64,000 bases of DNA from Phytoseiulus persimilis (GCA_037576195.1 CM075103.1:32138723-32202722), one strand, 5' to 3'. Shown: positions 40,859 through 52,245, numbered from the stretch's first letter. Notes: generated from the letters alone by a model not told the origin. Numbers and translations: made by a program.

Positions 40859-41669
40859 ATGACGGGGGAGATGATAGAGGCGACGTTCACGGCGATGTCA
40901 GCCTCCTCCGCTACTGGCCCAGACAAAATACCTGCCAAAGTCCTCAAAGCGCTATACGAGGTTGGATATGAATACATATCAAACACCTTCAACGCGATTC
41001 TAGAAGGGAGACACGAACTCCCTGGGGAATGGAGGAGAGGAAGAGTATCCTTGATAGAAAAACCAAACTCTACCAAGGGAAAGCTCACAACATACAGACC
41101 CATTACTGTGTCGGACTTAAGGAGAGATCGCAGGGGGATGATAATATCCTCATGCCCACTGCGGCCATCGAGATCGCAAGATCCCGGAAGAAAGGACTAT
41201 ATTGCGTCTTCCTGGATGCCACGAAAGCCTACGACCGAGTCGATCGGGAGAAGCTCTGGCAAACACTAGAAGAGAGAGGAATGAACACACCGCTGCTCGA
41301 ACTCCTCAAATGCATGTACGAGGACACACAGGTGACCCTCAAACATGCGGAACATGCCTCCGATAAGTATCCATACCAATTGGGCTTCGACAGGGCTGTC
41401 CGCTCTCCGTACCTCTCTTCTGTCTGTACATCGCGAACCCGGAACGCGAACTGCTTGCCACAGGGATCGGATTCAGAGTTCCGACTGGAATAGACCATTA
41501 CTGGAAAGAAGGGGGCAACAAGCCCCTCAGAATCCCGGGATTGCTATTCGCTGATGATATTATCTCAATGGCGAATAACTCAACAGACATGGAAAGACTT
41601 CTCGGGGTAACAACGAATTTCGGGGACAAAATGTCCATCAAATTCAACCCTCAAAAGAGCGGCCTGATG
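40859..41669 (+). pseudogene. LINE ORF2 RT palm with an internal deletion
   Basis: KIPAKVLKALYEVGYEY and TTYRPITV are followed immediately by KERSQGDDNILMPTAA. Compared with the first LINE, about 35 codons between TYRPLT and GEDNI are missing. After a shift near 41380, QGCPLSVPLF and LLFADDIISM (catalytic) follow. The frame ends at the LTR insertion site (41673). Confidence 0.85.
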
Positions 41670-41673
41670 ATAT

Positions 41674-43093
41674 TGCAGGATTGTAAATGATCTCGCCCCA
41701 TGTAGCTCCAACCCTAGGTATCGTTCATTGTTCCCGCCACCGCTAGAGAGCGCCCCGGCCATCTCGGAGAAGATGGTGCGAGGGCGGAATTGGAAAGGAG
41801 AATTAGAAGTTGATCGTAGAGAGAGTCACCTTTTACGGCACACTCAGTCGAGATCGGTCGCAGTCACGATACCCGGTTTAGACTCGAAGAGCCAGCGAAT
41901 GAAAGCGAGTGAAATCCCCCGATCCGGCAGTCTTACAAGTGGTGGAGATAGCGAGTTCGAGCCACCGTACGGAATGCCGATGCTCAAGTCGCCACCCAAG
42001 ACCTCGCCGAAGAAACGCGGTTCGCGCGCGGTCCAGCATAGGGGTCCAGCCCGACCCGGATCCTGCACAAAGTTACGAGGAAGATATCGCTCAGGCTCAG
42101 GCAGTGGCCGTGGCCGAGCAGGGGCTCACCGACCCAGCTCAAGAACCAGCCTTCCAACAAGACCCAGCAGCACCGTACGACTAGCACGACCACGTGTTAG
42201 GGCTAGCAACAGGTATGGAACCCCAATACCAGATCTCGCCTTATGACCAAGCCGCGGCGTACGAAGAGACCAAGCATGCCCCAGCAATTCCGAAGACCGT
42301 TCCAGCCCGGAGATTTGGTTTGGCTCCACGTACCGCTACGAACGGTCGGCCAGTCGGACAAACTACAAAGCCCCTTCTTCGGACCGTTTAGGATAGGCGA
42401 GCAAAAAGGTCCGAAAACGTTTTTGATCATCCCCGAGCCCGGGGCGAAACTACCGGGACCAAGAACGAAACCGCATGTGGTCCACTCTTCACGCCTGAAA
42501 ATAGTAGTAACTGCAGAAAGCCAAGCAGACCCAGCTCATCAAGACGAACAGATCGAAGAAGCCGACAGCACTTCAGAACCGGCCCAAGAGATTGACCTAA
42601 CACAGAGTGAACCAGCACACACCGATCCGGCACCGATTGATCCAGCGCCCAGCGATCCAGCACATGTCGATCCGACAACCTTCGGTCCAGCATCCAAGGA
42701 TCCAGCCCGGAAGACTAATATAGAAGAAGATACCCCACGAGGAACCGCAAACGGCCCGAGTATTTGGCGGAAGCAAACCAGCAGAGCATCGACACGAACC
42801 GGGTCGGTTCTTCATTAGTAGGGGGGTCATGTAGGATTGTAAATGATCTCGCCCCATGTAGCTCCAACCCTAGGTATCGTTCATTGTTCCCGCCACCGCT
42901 GGAGAGCGCCCCGGCCATCTCGGAGAAGATGGTGCGAGGGCGGAATTGGAAAGGAGAATTAGAAGTTGATCATAGAGAGAGTCACCTTTTACGGCACACT
43001 CAGTCGAGATCGGTCGCAGTCACGATACCCGGTTTAGACTCGAAGAGCCAGCGAATAAAAGCGAGTGAAATCCCCCGATCCGGCAGTCTTACA
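41674..43093 (+). mobile_element. Non-autonomous LTR element, 1,420 bp, 4-bp TSD
   Basis: LTRs 41674-41937 and 42830-43093 are both 264 bp and differ at 4 positions (1.5%). ATAT is duplicated at 41670-41673 and 43094-43097. After the left LTR, 'tggtggagatagcgagttcg' looks like a tRNA-primed start; before the right LTR lies agtagggggg, a polypurine tract. The 892-bp interior keeps only a gag start and the end of integrase, so it depends on another element for movement. A related copy lies at 22.8-24.5 kb. Confidence 0.93.
41975..42818 (+). pseudogene. Gag start joined to gypsy integrase C-terminus
   Basis: MPMLKSPPKTSPKKRGSRAV at 41975 begins a short gag-like frame. The 42243-42818 frame has FQPGDLVWLHVPL, SPFFGPFRIG and HVVHSSRLK, the usual end of gypsy integrase (GPF/Y module), then tandem Asp-Pro-Ala-rich units (DPAPIDPAPSDPAHVDP). 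Protease, RT, RNase H and integrase core are absent. Confidence 0.8.
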
Positions 43094-43097
43094 ATAT

Positions 43098-43830
43098 TCT
43101 CTCGACCACGCGACGACCATATCGATGGTTGGGACCTGAAAATACGAGGAAATTCAATACCAATGGTAGAATTCTACAAGTATCTTGGGCTCGATCTATC
43201 GGCAGAGGAAGACTATCTCGCCAAACACCAGGAGAATATGTTCACCAAAGCCAACCTAGCTAGCCAGAGACTCAACTCGAGAACCCTTTGGAGCTTCAAT
43301 AGATTTGAAGTGACAAAAATTTTCTGGAAAGCCACAGCAGTCCCTCAACTCACATATTGCAACTCTGTGATAACCATGCCAAAGAGACTAAGAAACCACA
43401 TCGAGGTCAGGCAAAGAGAGGCGGGACGGTGGGCCCTTGGCACACCACACTCCACCATAGCCAACGAATTCACGGAGGGTGAACTAGGCTGGAGCTCGTT
43501 CGACGCCAGGGAGACCACAAGTAAACTGATGTACTTCGAGAGGGTGAAACAAAGGGACCCACACAGATGGCCGAAACTTTTCCTCCAGGCTACCGAAACA
43601 ACGGACACCAGATTCAAAGCGACAGAGAGACTCAGGAAACTGAGAACACAATTCGACCAGAGTGACTTCGGAATAGCCAGAAATACATCAGGACAGCCAA
43701 TGTTGAACGCATTCCGCAAAGACCTTAGAAAAAAGGTACAAGATAAACTGGACTCTACATGGAAACAAGCCATGCAGTCCAAATCCACCTTGGCGTGTTA
43801 TCGACAACACAAGGAGGTTGTTAGGTTAGG
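43098..43830 (+). pseudogene. LINE ORF2 RT thumb and C-terminal part
   Basis: FSRPRDDHIDGW, YKYLGLDLSAEEDYL, WSFNRFEVTKIFW, AGRWALGTPHSTIANEF and GELGWSSFDARETT continue the split LINE. The protein stops near HKEV, about 100 residues short of the finger seen in the first LINE, where TTAGG repeats begin. Confidence 0.85.
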
Positions 43831-43839
43831 TTAGGTTAG
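43820..43839 (+). repeat. Short telomere-type (TTAGG) tract
   Basis: Three perfect TTAGG units and a fourth partial unit lie between the broken LINE 3' end and the Helitron start. TTAGG is the usual arthropod telomere unit. The tract is only 20 bp, so it may be chance or a repair scar. Confidence 0.6.
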
Positions 43840-43848
43840 TATCCGACA

Positions 43849-46800
43849 TCTATATATATAAAAATCCAGGGTCTGTTTGTTTGTATGTATGTATGTATGT
43901 TTGTTTGTCCTCAATAGGCTCCTCCGGTATTGATCGGATCGACTTGGAACAAACTGCATAATGTAGGGCGGCTCTCCGGGAAGGACATAGGCCACCCACC
44001 CCTTCCCCCCTCCTCCTCCCCTCCTCCCCCCCTCGCGATTTACCCCAACCTTGACCCCCTCCATACTGTCATCCGCATCCAAATTCTGACGATAGGGTGC
44101 ACCGCCCCGTGATGACGCCAGCCAGACTCTTAGGCCTCATCCCATCGTCATCGGATATCCTTCCCCACCCCCTCTCCTATACATCCATCATAAAAATCTA
44201 TCATGAAAATATCTGGGGGGGTGATTCTGAGACCAATGAGGCCATTACTTCCCAACTCTGTTGGGATGATTCCGAGACCAATCTGGCCATTAGTTTCCAA
44301 CTCTGGAGGGGTGATTACGAGACCAATCTGGCCTTCAGATTCTAACTCTGGAGGGGTGATTCCGGTACCAATCTGGCCATTACTTCCCAACTCTGTAGGG
44401 ATGATTCCGAGACCAATCTGGCCATTAGTTTCCAACTCTGGAGGGGTGATTACGAGACCAATCTGGCCTTCAGAGTCTAACTCTGGAGGGGTGATTCCGG
44501 TACCAATCTGGCCATAACTTTCCAACTCTGGAGGGGTGATTCCGAGACCAATCTGGCCATTACTTTCCAACTCTGTTGGGGTGATTCCGGGACCAATCTG
44601 GCCATTACTTTCCAACTCTGGAGGGGTGATTCCGGGCCCAATCTGGCCATTACTTTCCAACTCTTGGGGGGGTGATTCCGGGACCAATCTGGCCATTACT
44701 TTCCAACTCTGGAGGGGTGATTCTGGGACCAATCTGGCCATTACTTTCCAACTCTGGAGGGGTGATTCCGAGACCAATCTGGCCATTACTTTCCAACTCT
44801 GGAGGGGTGATTCTGAGACCAATCTGGCCATTATTTTCCAACTCTGGAGGGGTGATTCTGAGACTAATCTGAGCATTACTTCCCAATTCTGGAGGGGTGA
44901 TTCCGGGACCAATCTGGCCATTACTTTCCAACTCTGGAGGGGTGATTCCGAGACCAATCTGGCCATTACTTTCCAACTCTGGAGGGGTGATTTCGGGACC
45001 AATCTGGCCATTACTTTCCAACTCTGGAGGGGTGATTCTGGGACCAATCTGGCCATTACTTTCCAACTCTGGAGGGGTGATTCCGAGACCAATCTGGCCA
45101 TTACTTTCCAACTCTGGAGGGGTGATTCTGGGACCAATCTGGCCATTACTTTCCAACTCTGGAGGGGTGATTCCGAGACCAATCTGGCCATTACTTTCCA
45201 ACTCTGGAGGGGTGATTCCGGGACCAATCTGGCCATTAGTTTCCAACTCTGGAGGGGTGATTCCGGGACCAATCTGGCCATTACTTCTCAACTCTGGAGG
45301 GGTGATTCTGGGACCAATCTGGCCATTACTTTCCAACTCTGGAGGGGTGATTCCGAGACAAATCTGGCCATTACTTTCCAACTCTGGAGGGGTGATTCCG
45401 AGACCAATCTGGCCATTACTTTCCAACTCTGGAGGGGTGATTCCGGGACCAATCTGGCCATTAGTTTCCAACTCTGGAGGGGTGATTCCGAGACCAATCT
45501 GGCCATTACTTTCCAACTCTGGAGGGGTGATTCCGAGACCAATCTGGCCATTACTTTCCAACTCTGGAGGGGTGATTCCGAGACCAATCTGGCCATTACT
45601 TTCCAACTCTGGAGGGGTGATTCCGAGACCAATCTGGCCATTACTTTCCAACTCTGGAGGGGTGATTCCGAGACCAATCTGGCCATTACTTTCCAACTCT
45701 GGAGGGGTGATTCCGAGACCAATCTGGCCATTACTTCCCAACTCTGGAGGGGTGATTCTGGGACCAATCTGAGCATTACTTTCCAACTCTGGAGGGGTGA
45801 TTCCGAGACCAATCTGGCCATTACTTTCCAACTCTGGAGGGGTGATTCCGAGACCAATCTGGCCATTACTTTCCAACTCTGGAGGGGTGATTCCGAGACC
45901 AATCTGGCCATTACTTCCCAACTCTGGAGGGGTGATTCTGGGACCAATCTGAGCATTACTTTCCAACTCTGGAGGGGTGATTCCGAGACCAATCTGGCCA
46001 TTACTTTCCAACTCTGGAGGGGTGATTCCGAGACCAATCTGGCCATTACTTTCCAACTCTGGAGGGGTGATTCCGGGACCAATCTGGCCATTAGTTTCCA
46101 ACTCTGGAGGGGTGATTCCGAGACCAATCTGGCCATTACTTCCCAACTCTGGAGGGGTGATTCTGGGACCAATCTGGCCATTACTTTCCAACTCTGGAGG
46201 GGTGATTCCGAGACCAATCTGGCCATTACTTTCCAACTCTGGAGGGGTGACTCCGAGACCAATCTGGCCATTACTTTCCAACTCTGGAGGGGTGATTCCG
46301 GGACCAATCTGGCCATTACTTTCCAACTCTGGAGGGGTGATTCTGGGACCAATCTGGCCATTACTTTCCAACTCTGGAGGGGTGATTCCGAGACCAATCT
46401 GGCCATTACTTTCCAACTCTGGAGGGGTGATTCTGGGACCAATCTGGCCATTACTTTCCAACTCTGGAGGGGTGATTCCGAGACCAATCTGGCCATTACT
46501 TTCCAACTCTGGAGGGGTGATTCCGAGACCAATCTGGCCATTACTTTCCAACTCTGGAGGGGTGATTCCGGGACCAATCTGGCCATTAGTTTCCAACTCT
46601 GGAGGGGTGATTCCGAGACCAATCTGGCCATTACTTCCCAACTCTGGAGGGGTGATTCTGGGACCAATCTGGCCATTACTCTCGAACTCTGGAGGGGTGA
46701 TTCCGAGACCAATCTGGCCATCACTTTCCAACTCTGGAGGGGTGATTCTGAGACTAATCTGAGCATTACTTCCCAATTCTGGAGGCGTGATTCCGAGACC

Positions 46801-47630
46801 AATCTGAGCATTACTTCCCAACCCTAGAAGGGTGATTCCGGGACCAGTCTGAGCATTACTTCCCAACTCTGGAGGGGTGATTCCGAGTCCAATCTGAGCA
46901 TTACTTCCCAACCCTAGAAGGGTGATTCCGGGACCAGTCTGAGCATTACTTCCCAACTCTGGAGGGGTGATTCCGAGTCCAATCTGAGCATTACTTCCCA
47001 ACTCTGGAGGGATGATTCCGAGACCAATCTGGCTATTATTCTCCAACGCTGTAGGGGTGATTCTGGGACCAATCTGGCCATTACTTTCCAACTCTGGAGG
47101 GGTGATTGCGACACCAATCTGGCCATTACTCTCCTACCCTGGAAGAGTGATTTCAGGACCAATCTGACAATATTCTTCCGAGTCTGGAGGGGTGCTTCCG
47201 AGTCGAATCTGACCGTACTTTTCAAAACCTGGAGGGATGATTCCGTCTCCAATCTGACCATTACTTTCCGAGTTTGGAGGAGTGATTCCGAGACCAATAT
47301 GGCCATTACTTTGCAACTCCGGAGGGGTGATTCCGGGACCAATAAGGCCATTACTTTCCAACTCTGGAGGGGTGATTACGAGACCAATCTGGCCGTACTT
47401 TCCAAAACCTGGAGGGGTGATTCCGTCTCCAATCTGACCATTACTTCCCGAGTTTTGAGGAGTGGTCCTGGAACCAATCTGGCCATAACCCAGTGAAGAG
47501 AGGGAAAAGGGCCTCGATCCCAGATCAGAATCCTATCGAGAATCGGTGGCCACTCCCGAAGGTGTCCCGATGACACCACATACTGTCAGCAGTAGACTCC
47601 CGAAGCAAGGGACGGGCCAGCCAGCGTAGT
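43849..47630 (+). mobile_element. Non-autonomous Helitron filled by a minisatellite
   Basis: The 5' end tctatatatataaaaatcc follows an A, then gtttgtttgtatgtatg. The sequence after it (cggtattgatcggatcgac ... ggacataggccacccacccc) has the wording of widespread insect Helitron 5' ends. The 3' side reads gggacgggccagccagcg then TAGT. The homologous end at 54987 keeps the full ccggctag, i.e. CTAG next to T, the Helitron terminus. No Rep/helicase is encoded. At this copy about 9 bp of the 3' terminal hairpin are missing. Confidence 0.8.
44205..47490 (-). repeat. 45-bp minisatellite array, about 73 units
   Basis: The unit (as read on the plus strand: ttccaactctggaggggtga, ttccgagaccaatctggcc, attact) repeats with an exact 45-bp step from 44.2 to 47.5 kb; units in the centre are nearly identical and those at both edges more varied. 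Because 45 is 15 codons, frames of up to 813 codons stay open on both strands. One extra base near 44664 shifts the frame. Confidence 0.95.
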
Positions 47631-47719
47631 ATATATATATAACCACTACATATGTATCAACTCTGACATCACATGACGTCATGTCAAAACCTATAGCAAT
47701 GGCCCCACATGACGTGACT

Positions 47720-48092
47720 CCGAAGCTACTCTAAGGCTAATTTCAACAAGCAGGCCATAGCCTAAGGCTGAGGCTGAATTCCACAAGCCACCCTGTGGCG
47801 AAGGCAAATTTCCAGAAGCATATCTTAGCCAAAGGCTGAGACTAAATTCCACAAGCTTACCTTAGCCTAAGACTAAATTCCACAAGCATACCTTTAGCTC
47901 AAGGCTAAGACTGAATTTCCAGAAGCATATCTTAGCCTAAAGCTAAATTCCACAAGCATACCTCAGCTCAACGCTAAGACGAAATTTCAGAAGCTTGCCT
48001 TAGCCTAAGACTAAATTTCAGAAGCATATCTTAGCCGAAGGCTGAGACTAAATTCCACAAGCATACCTTAGCCTAAGGCTAATTTCCACGAG
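47720..48092. repeat. Degenerate tandem repeat, ~35-42-bp units
   Basis: 'ctaaattccacaagcatacc' plus 'ttagcctaag' variants repeat about nine times. The units contain the small palindrome ttagcctaaggctaa. Confidence 0.75.
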
Positions 48093-48260
48093 CAAACGTC
48101 AGAGACGTTGCGCATGCGCAACTCTCAGCAACACACACATATTCCTCGAATTAGGTCATTATCAGCACATGGTGCACGTTTTCCACATGCAGGTCGCAGG
48201 TGAGGCACACATTTTTCGATACGTGCATGTACGCAGCGAACGTGCATGTGATCCTTCCAC

Positions 48261-48268
48261 TATATAAG
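48261..48268 (+). promoter_or_regulatory. TATA box (tatataag)
   Basis: 'ccactatataaggccc' is a strong TATA box. It lies about 320 bp before an ATG in excellent Kozak context. A candidate splice donor (aatGTAAGT, about 48372) and acceptor (catcccAG, about 48528) between them suggest a spliced 5' UTR. Confidence 0.6.
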
Positions 48269-48579
48269 GCCCTTTCTGAGCATTTTTCTTTGTTTGTGTG
48301 GTAACCTCGCTCCACACAAGCCGACGGTTCTCGAGCTGTCCCCAAGTGTCACCAAGCTTTCATCAATCTAATGTAAGTCCCAGGTGGTGGTCTTCAAGAC
48401 ATGTTATGATGGTAACGGAGAATATTTACAAGCCTGTGTTTTCAAAAAATACTCATTTCACAGATTCTCATCCAAATTCAAATTAATCATATTTATTCAT
48501 TCATCATTCAAGTTCATCCCAGCTCATAATCTCATTCATTCATCCTTCATCGCTGACACCAACATCATCATCGTTCACC

Positions 48580-49140
48580 ATGGCTCATTATTCACCTCCA
48601 TCTAACGAGGACCCGGACGACATAGTGCGCGAAATCTGGCAGATCATAATTCCATCTAAACGGAGGGCCCGGAATCTGGAAGACACAATACTGACAACAC
48701 TAACACAATGCCCCATGGTGCGCCGTTGTCGAATTCTTCATGAAGCACGGCGTACCCACGCTGTTGCAGTTCAGACCCCATGTCGGGCGCTGTACGCACA
48801 CTTTCACATTCTTGTGAGGCGTGTTCAGCGGGTGTCCGCCCGCTTGTTCGATGAGCTCTTACCTCATAGTGGAATTCAAATCCATTATGTGGTCTCTCGA
48901 CAAGTGTGGCGGCACCATTTCCGGCATGCGCGGTCCAGCACCAACGAACTGCTGGCTCATAACATCGAGCCAAACAGTGCGTCCGGGGCCACACAACACG
49001 CACCTGAACATCAGCAACAACAAAACAGCAACATACAACACAATGAACAACAACAACAACCGGAACAACAACAACCAGAACAACAGCAACAACAACAACC
49101 ACAACACGAACATTATCAAGAGGAACCGAAGTCCCTTTCA
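48580..49140 (+). CDS. Unknown gene with Gln-rich tail, cut by a LINE
   Basis: ATG 48580 (tcaccATGG) starts MAHYSPPSNEDPDDIVREIW. The first 130 residues are Arg/His-rich with several predicted helices (RNLEDTILTTLTQC, FHILVRRVQRVSARLFDELL). From about residue 145 the protein is a run of Gln and Asn (QQQQ, PEQQQ). The frame then enters a minus-strand LINE 3' end at about 49140 and stops at 49311, so the natural C-terminus is lost. I do not recognise the family. It could be a host gene, an LTR-element gag, or a DNA-transposon accessory protein. The TATA box and Kozak context favour a real, once-expressed gene. Confidence 0.5.
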
Positions 49141-49142
49141 AT

Positions 49143-51130
49143 CTATTGCTTGATGTCGGCGATGCCTTGGTACGTCCACCTTCCGCTTTTCGCTGTGTCC
49201 CACTGTTGCTGCCATTTTCTGAGGGTTTCCCCTATGATGGCGTCATCCGTCAGCTCTTCTTCGCTGTTGTCAGATTCGTATGGGTCGTCTCTTCTCTCCG
49301 CTTCTTTGTAGAGCTTAGTCCTTTCCTCGGCGAGGAGTGGCCAGGGGATTCTGCCCGCCATGGCCAGAAACGCTGTGGTCGAGACTGTTCTATAGCATCG
49401 GGCGATTCTAATGCCTAAGAGTCTCTGAGCGCGCTCGAGGGCATCTCTGTTCCTTTGGTAGAGCAGTGCCGTCGGAGCTCAAACGGGCGCTGCATAGAGC
49501 GCGATCGATTTGGCCACTGTTCCAAGGACTCTTCTCTGAGATTCTGTCGCTCCGAATCTCCGCGGAAGAATCTTTGCGATATCTGAAGCGGCTTTGGTGG
49601 CTCTTTCCGACACGGACCTGACGTGCAGCATCCCTTTCGCGTGGGAGTATCATACTGAACGTGCAATGTACCGACACGCGGCGCTGCAATGCAGCCATTC
49701 GCCGTGCACCATGGGAACGACTACACCATTTTCATTTGAATTCGAACATCGTTTAGCCATACTGTTGGCTGGCGCTTTACCTAGATACATAAATGCATGC
49801 AGCGCCCTGGCGCTGCACTCTAGGAAAATTTCACTGAAACGGAGCGGTTTGGTGATTCCGACCAATGTACTTGTGACGCCACGCGGTGGCCTACGGCCGA
49901 ACCACCGAAATCGCTTCCACGGACGTGTCGAGACCCTGGGGTCCGACCACCTTCCGTTACAGGGTCGGTGGTCGCGAGGAGATCTATGAAAGATGAGCCC
50001 ATTGCGCCTCTTTGGAGTGTTGGGGTGATTCCGTGGTTGATGACGAATGGCCCATTCCTCGCTAGCATCTCTTCAAGCTGTCCGCCATTTCCGTTGGTGT
50101 CGTCTCCGCCCAGCTGGTGGACTTCGCATTGAAGTCACTCGCTATGGAGATTCTCCCTCTCATCCTCCGCGTTATTTCTCCTATCAGTTGAAGGTATACT
50201 CTGAATTCCTCCAATTCCTTCCAGGGGTCCATTGGGGGAGAAATAGTAGCTCAGAAGCTGTATCTCTTTCCGCCAAGGAGACCCTGGCGTTTCCTTTTGT
50301 TATTTTGTACTCAGTGACTCTGCATCCGTTGTTGACCCAAATAGCTGTTTCTCCGTCTTCATCTGCAATCCAACCTTCATTGGCTCTGGTTTTTTGTTGA
50401 GATATCTTAATGTTGGCTTCGTTGATGATGCAAACGTTGATGTCTAATTTCCGTACTTTATCTTCGGAAATCGCCTGTGCCGCCCTAGAGCGGTTGAGAT
50501 TTATTTGGAGGATTCTTGAGCTCATTGCGGGCTCGTCACTGGTACTACTTCTCCTTTCTGCGTGACGCGCCATTCTTTGTCGCTGTTATCACGCTGAGTG
50601 TCGTCTACATGCGTCGGGTGGGGTCCTGCTTGATTTTCGATTTCGACCGTCACTTCCTATGAGTGCGAGTTTCGTGGCATGGCCTCCGGCTGACTTCCAG
50701 TTTTCCCTCGGAGCTTCTGGATGACTTCTCTGTACTTCGGACGAGCGGCGGAATAGCGTGAGTGACCCGCACTGTTGCAGCTGTCGCATTCGATCTCGGA
50801 GGCTTGGCCTTACTTGGTCAGGTGGCCTGCTCTCCCACATTTATAGCATCTCCTTTCCTTGACTTACCGTGCCATGCAGGAGTTTGCCCTGTGTCCAACA
50901 TCTTGACATTTGAAGCATAATGGAACGTCGTACCATGCTCTGACCAGGCAGACCTGCCATCCAATTTTGATCTTCCCTATCTTGAGGATTCTTCCAGCAT
51001 ACAGCTTCGATAGTCTGACTAAGGCGCTCCTTTCTCCTTTCGAGTTCTCGCGAATGTTTTCTGCACGAATGTATCCCGGTTCTTTGCGTCCGAGAACCTT
51101 CCTCCTCTCTTCCTGTATTTCTTCTTGTAT
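49143..51130 (-). pseudogene. R1-type LINE with ORF1 knuckles, endonuclease and RT end; middle deleted
   Basis: Reading the minus strand from 51.1 kb: ORF1 ends with CFKCQDVGHRANSC, CYKCGRAGHLTK and CDSCNSAGHS (50890-50770). ORF2 starts near 50530 with SRILQINLNRSRAAQ, VCIINEANI and INHGITPTLQRGAMG plus SFIDLL (endonuclease). After a large deletion comes SERATKAASDIAKILPRRFG, ALYAAPV, RCYRTVSTTAFLAMAG and WDTAKSGRWTYQGI (RT end). The dispersed repeat 49645-49966 sits at the deletion. Stops at about 49490 and 50820. Confidence 0.82.
49645..49966. repeat. ~320-bp dispersed repeat, second copy of 16512-16835
   Basis: It matches 16.5-16.8 kb along its length and interrupts the R1 LINE. It may be a solo LTR (minus-strand start TGTAACGGAAGG), but the ends are not proven. 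Confidence 0.7.
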
Positions 51131-51235
51131 CCAGTGGCGTGCCCAGGGGGGGGGGGGGGGGGGGCAAGGGGCTTTGGCCTCCTCCAATAAAAATTGTACA
51201 TACTGCCCCTGTCGGCGCTTGGATACCAATTCGAT
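51131..51235. mobile_element. Possible hAT-type terminus with a G19 run
   Basis: 'cagtggcgtgcccagg' followed by 19 G (51146-51164) is a wording often seen at ends of class II elements. It lies exactly where the LINE 5' end stops and the hAT-like pseudogene begins. A matching right end was not identified. Confidence 0.4.
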
Positions 51236-51239
51236 TCCT

Positions 51240-52245
51240 CAGTCTCAGGTCCGAGTGAGAGATTTTAAGAGCGCTCAAAAACTTGTCACACTTCCGAACG
51301 GTGACGTGCTGAATATGTCAGGCACAGATGAAACGCAATGCTACCCAAAATGCTTCGTGATGCTGCCGCCCTGTGATTGCTTCATCAGCTCTCAAGGATT
51401 ATGACCACAGGTCGAAGCAGGCCGATGCCGGAACATTTGGAAGCACGATGGAGAACATCGGGATGCTGGACATGCTGGCGCACAACGACCAGGAATGGCT
51501 AGCGTTGGTACATTCGGTCGAGGATACGAGGATCAGGTTTACTATTGGCACGATCGCCAGCACTTTGTTGTTCTTTCATCACTGCATCCACTAGTCGAGA
51601 GGAACTCCTCAATGATGCAGTCGAGTCGATCATAGCGGGAGCCAGGGATCGCCGACTGAATCCTCTTTGTGCTACTTGGTGAGTGGAGTGTCACTAAGCG
51701 TACTTAACTCTCAGATACCTCCTGAATCACATCGCACTTACGTTTGAAGCCATCGCGGACGAAAGAGAAGATCCAAGAGTCCGTGCGAATGAGCTACTCT
51801 CGGCCATCTGCAGATGCGAACTCACCATCTCTCTATTCGTCATAGACCGTTTCGCAGCTCTCTTCCAACGTCTTTCGATTCAATTGCAATCGGAATACTT
51901 GAATGTATTCGGTGCACTCGATGCAGTCGAAACTATCGCGGTGGTACTGCAGACTTCGAGAGAGACTGCGGAATCGGATTTCAAGGGAGTTTTTGAAGAG
52001 GCCCCAGCTGCAAGTGCTGTTCTTGGAATTGACTGGAATCGGCGGCCATGCGGTTAACAGACTCAGAGACCCAACTACTTTGTCAATGGTATCGAAGAGT
52101 ATTTCCCAGTCGCTGTTCACTTGCCATACGCCGATTGGTTGATCGAAGAGTTCGCCTCCCGATTCGGAGACCTGCGAGAGAACGCGCTGAAAACTCAGCT
52201 CTTGCTACCGCATTGCATCGGAAAGAGTATTTTCGATGGTATTGA
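51240..52245 (+). pseudogene. ZMYM1/hAT-like transposase-derived gene, dead
   Basis: The preserved parts are DMLAHNDQEWLALVHSVEDT (51460), LLNHIALTFEAIADERED, RANELLSAICRCELTISLF, ALFQRLSIQLQSEYLNV and ALDAVETIAVVLQTSRE (51720-51960), then HLPYADWLIEEFASRFGDL (52110). This order is that of the zinc-finger MYM type 1-like hAT family. TGA and TAA codons near 51680-51700 and later shifts break it. The zinc fingers and the catalytic N-terminal region were not found. Confidence 0.65.

Larger units (their letters stand above)
38600..43815 (+). mobile_element. LINE (I/Jockey type) with ORF1 and ORF2, split by an LTR element
   Basis: ORF1 (38.66-39.45 kb), endonuclease (39.5-40.8 kb), RT palm (40.86-41.67 kb) and, after the LTR insertion, RT thumb and C-terminus (43.1-43.8 kb) lie in order. 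The insertion site joins precisely at GLMI/FSRP. The 3' end is lost: the frame ends near 43815 against TTAGG repeats. Confidence 0.88.

Noticed and set aside
43820..43839. True telomere or chromosome end
   Set aside because: Only 20 bp of TTAGG with transposons on both sides.
44148..47091. Giant ORFs (up to 813 codons) over the minisatellite
   Set aside because: They arise because the 45-bp unit is a multiple of three; four of six frames are open with no start context or domain.
44205..47490. CRISPR-like array
   Set aside because: Units are contiguous without spacers, the context is eukaryotic, and no cas genes exist.
51679..51714. 36-nt intron (GTGAGT...CTCAG) in the ZMYM1-like gene
   Set aside because: Removing it creates a TGA stop, while reading through keeps alignment to the family with two in-frame stops; decay explains it better.
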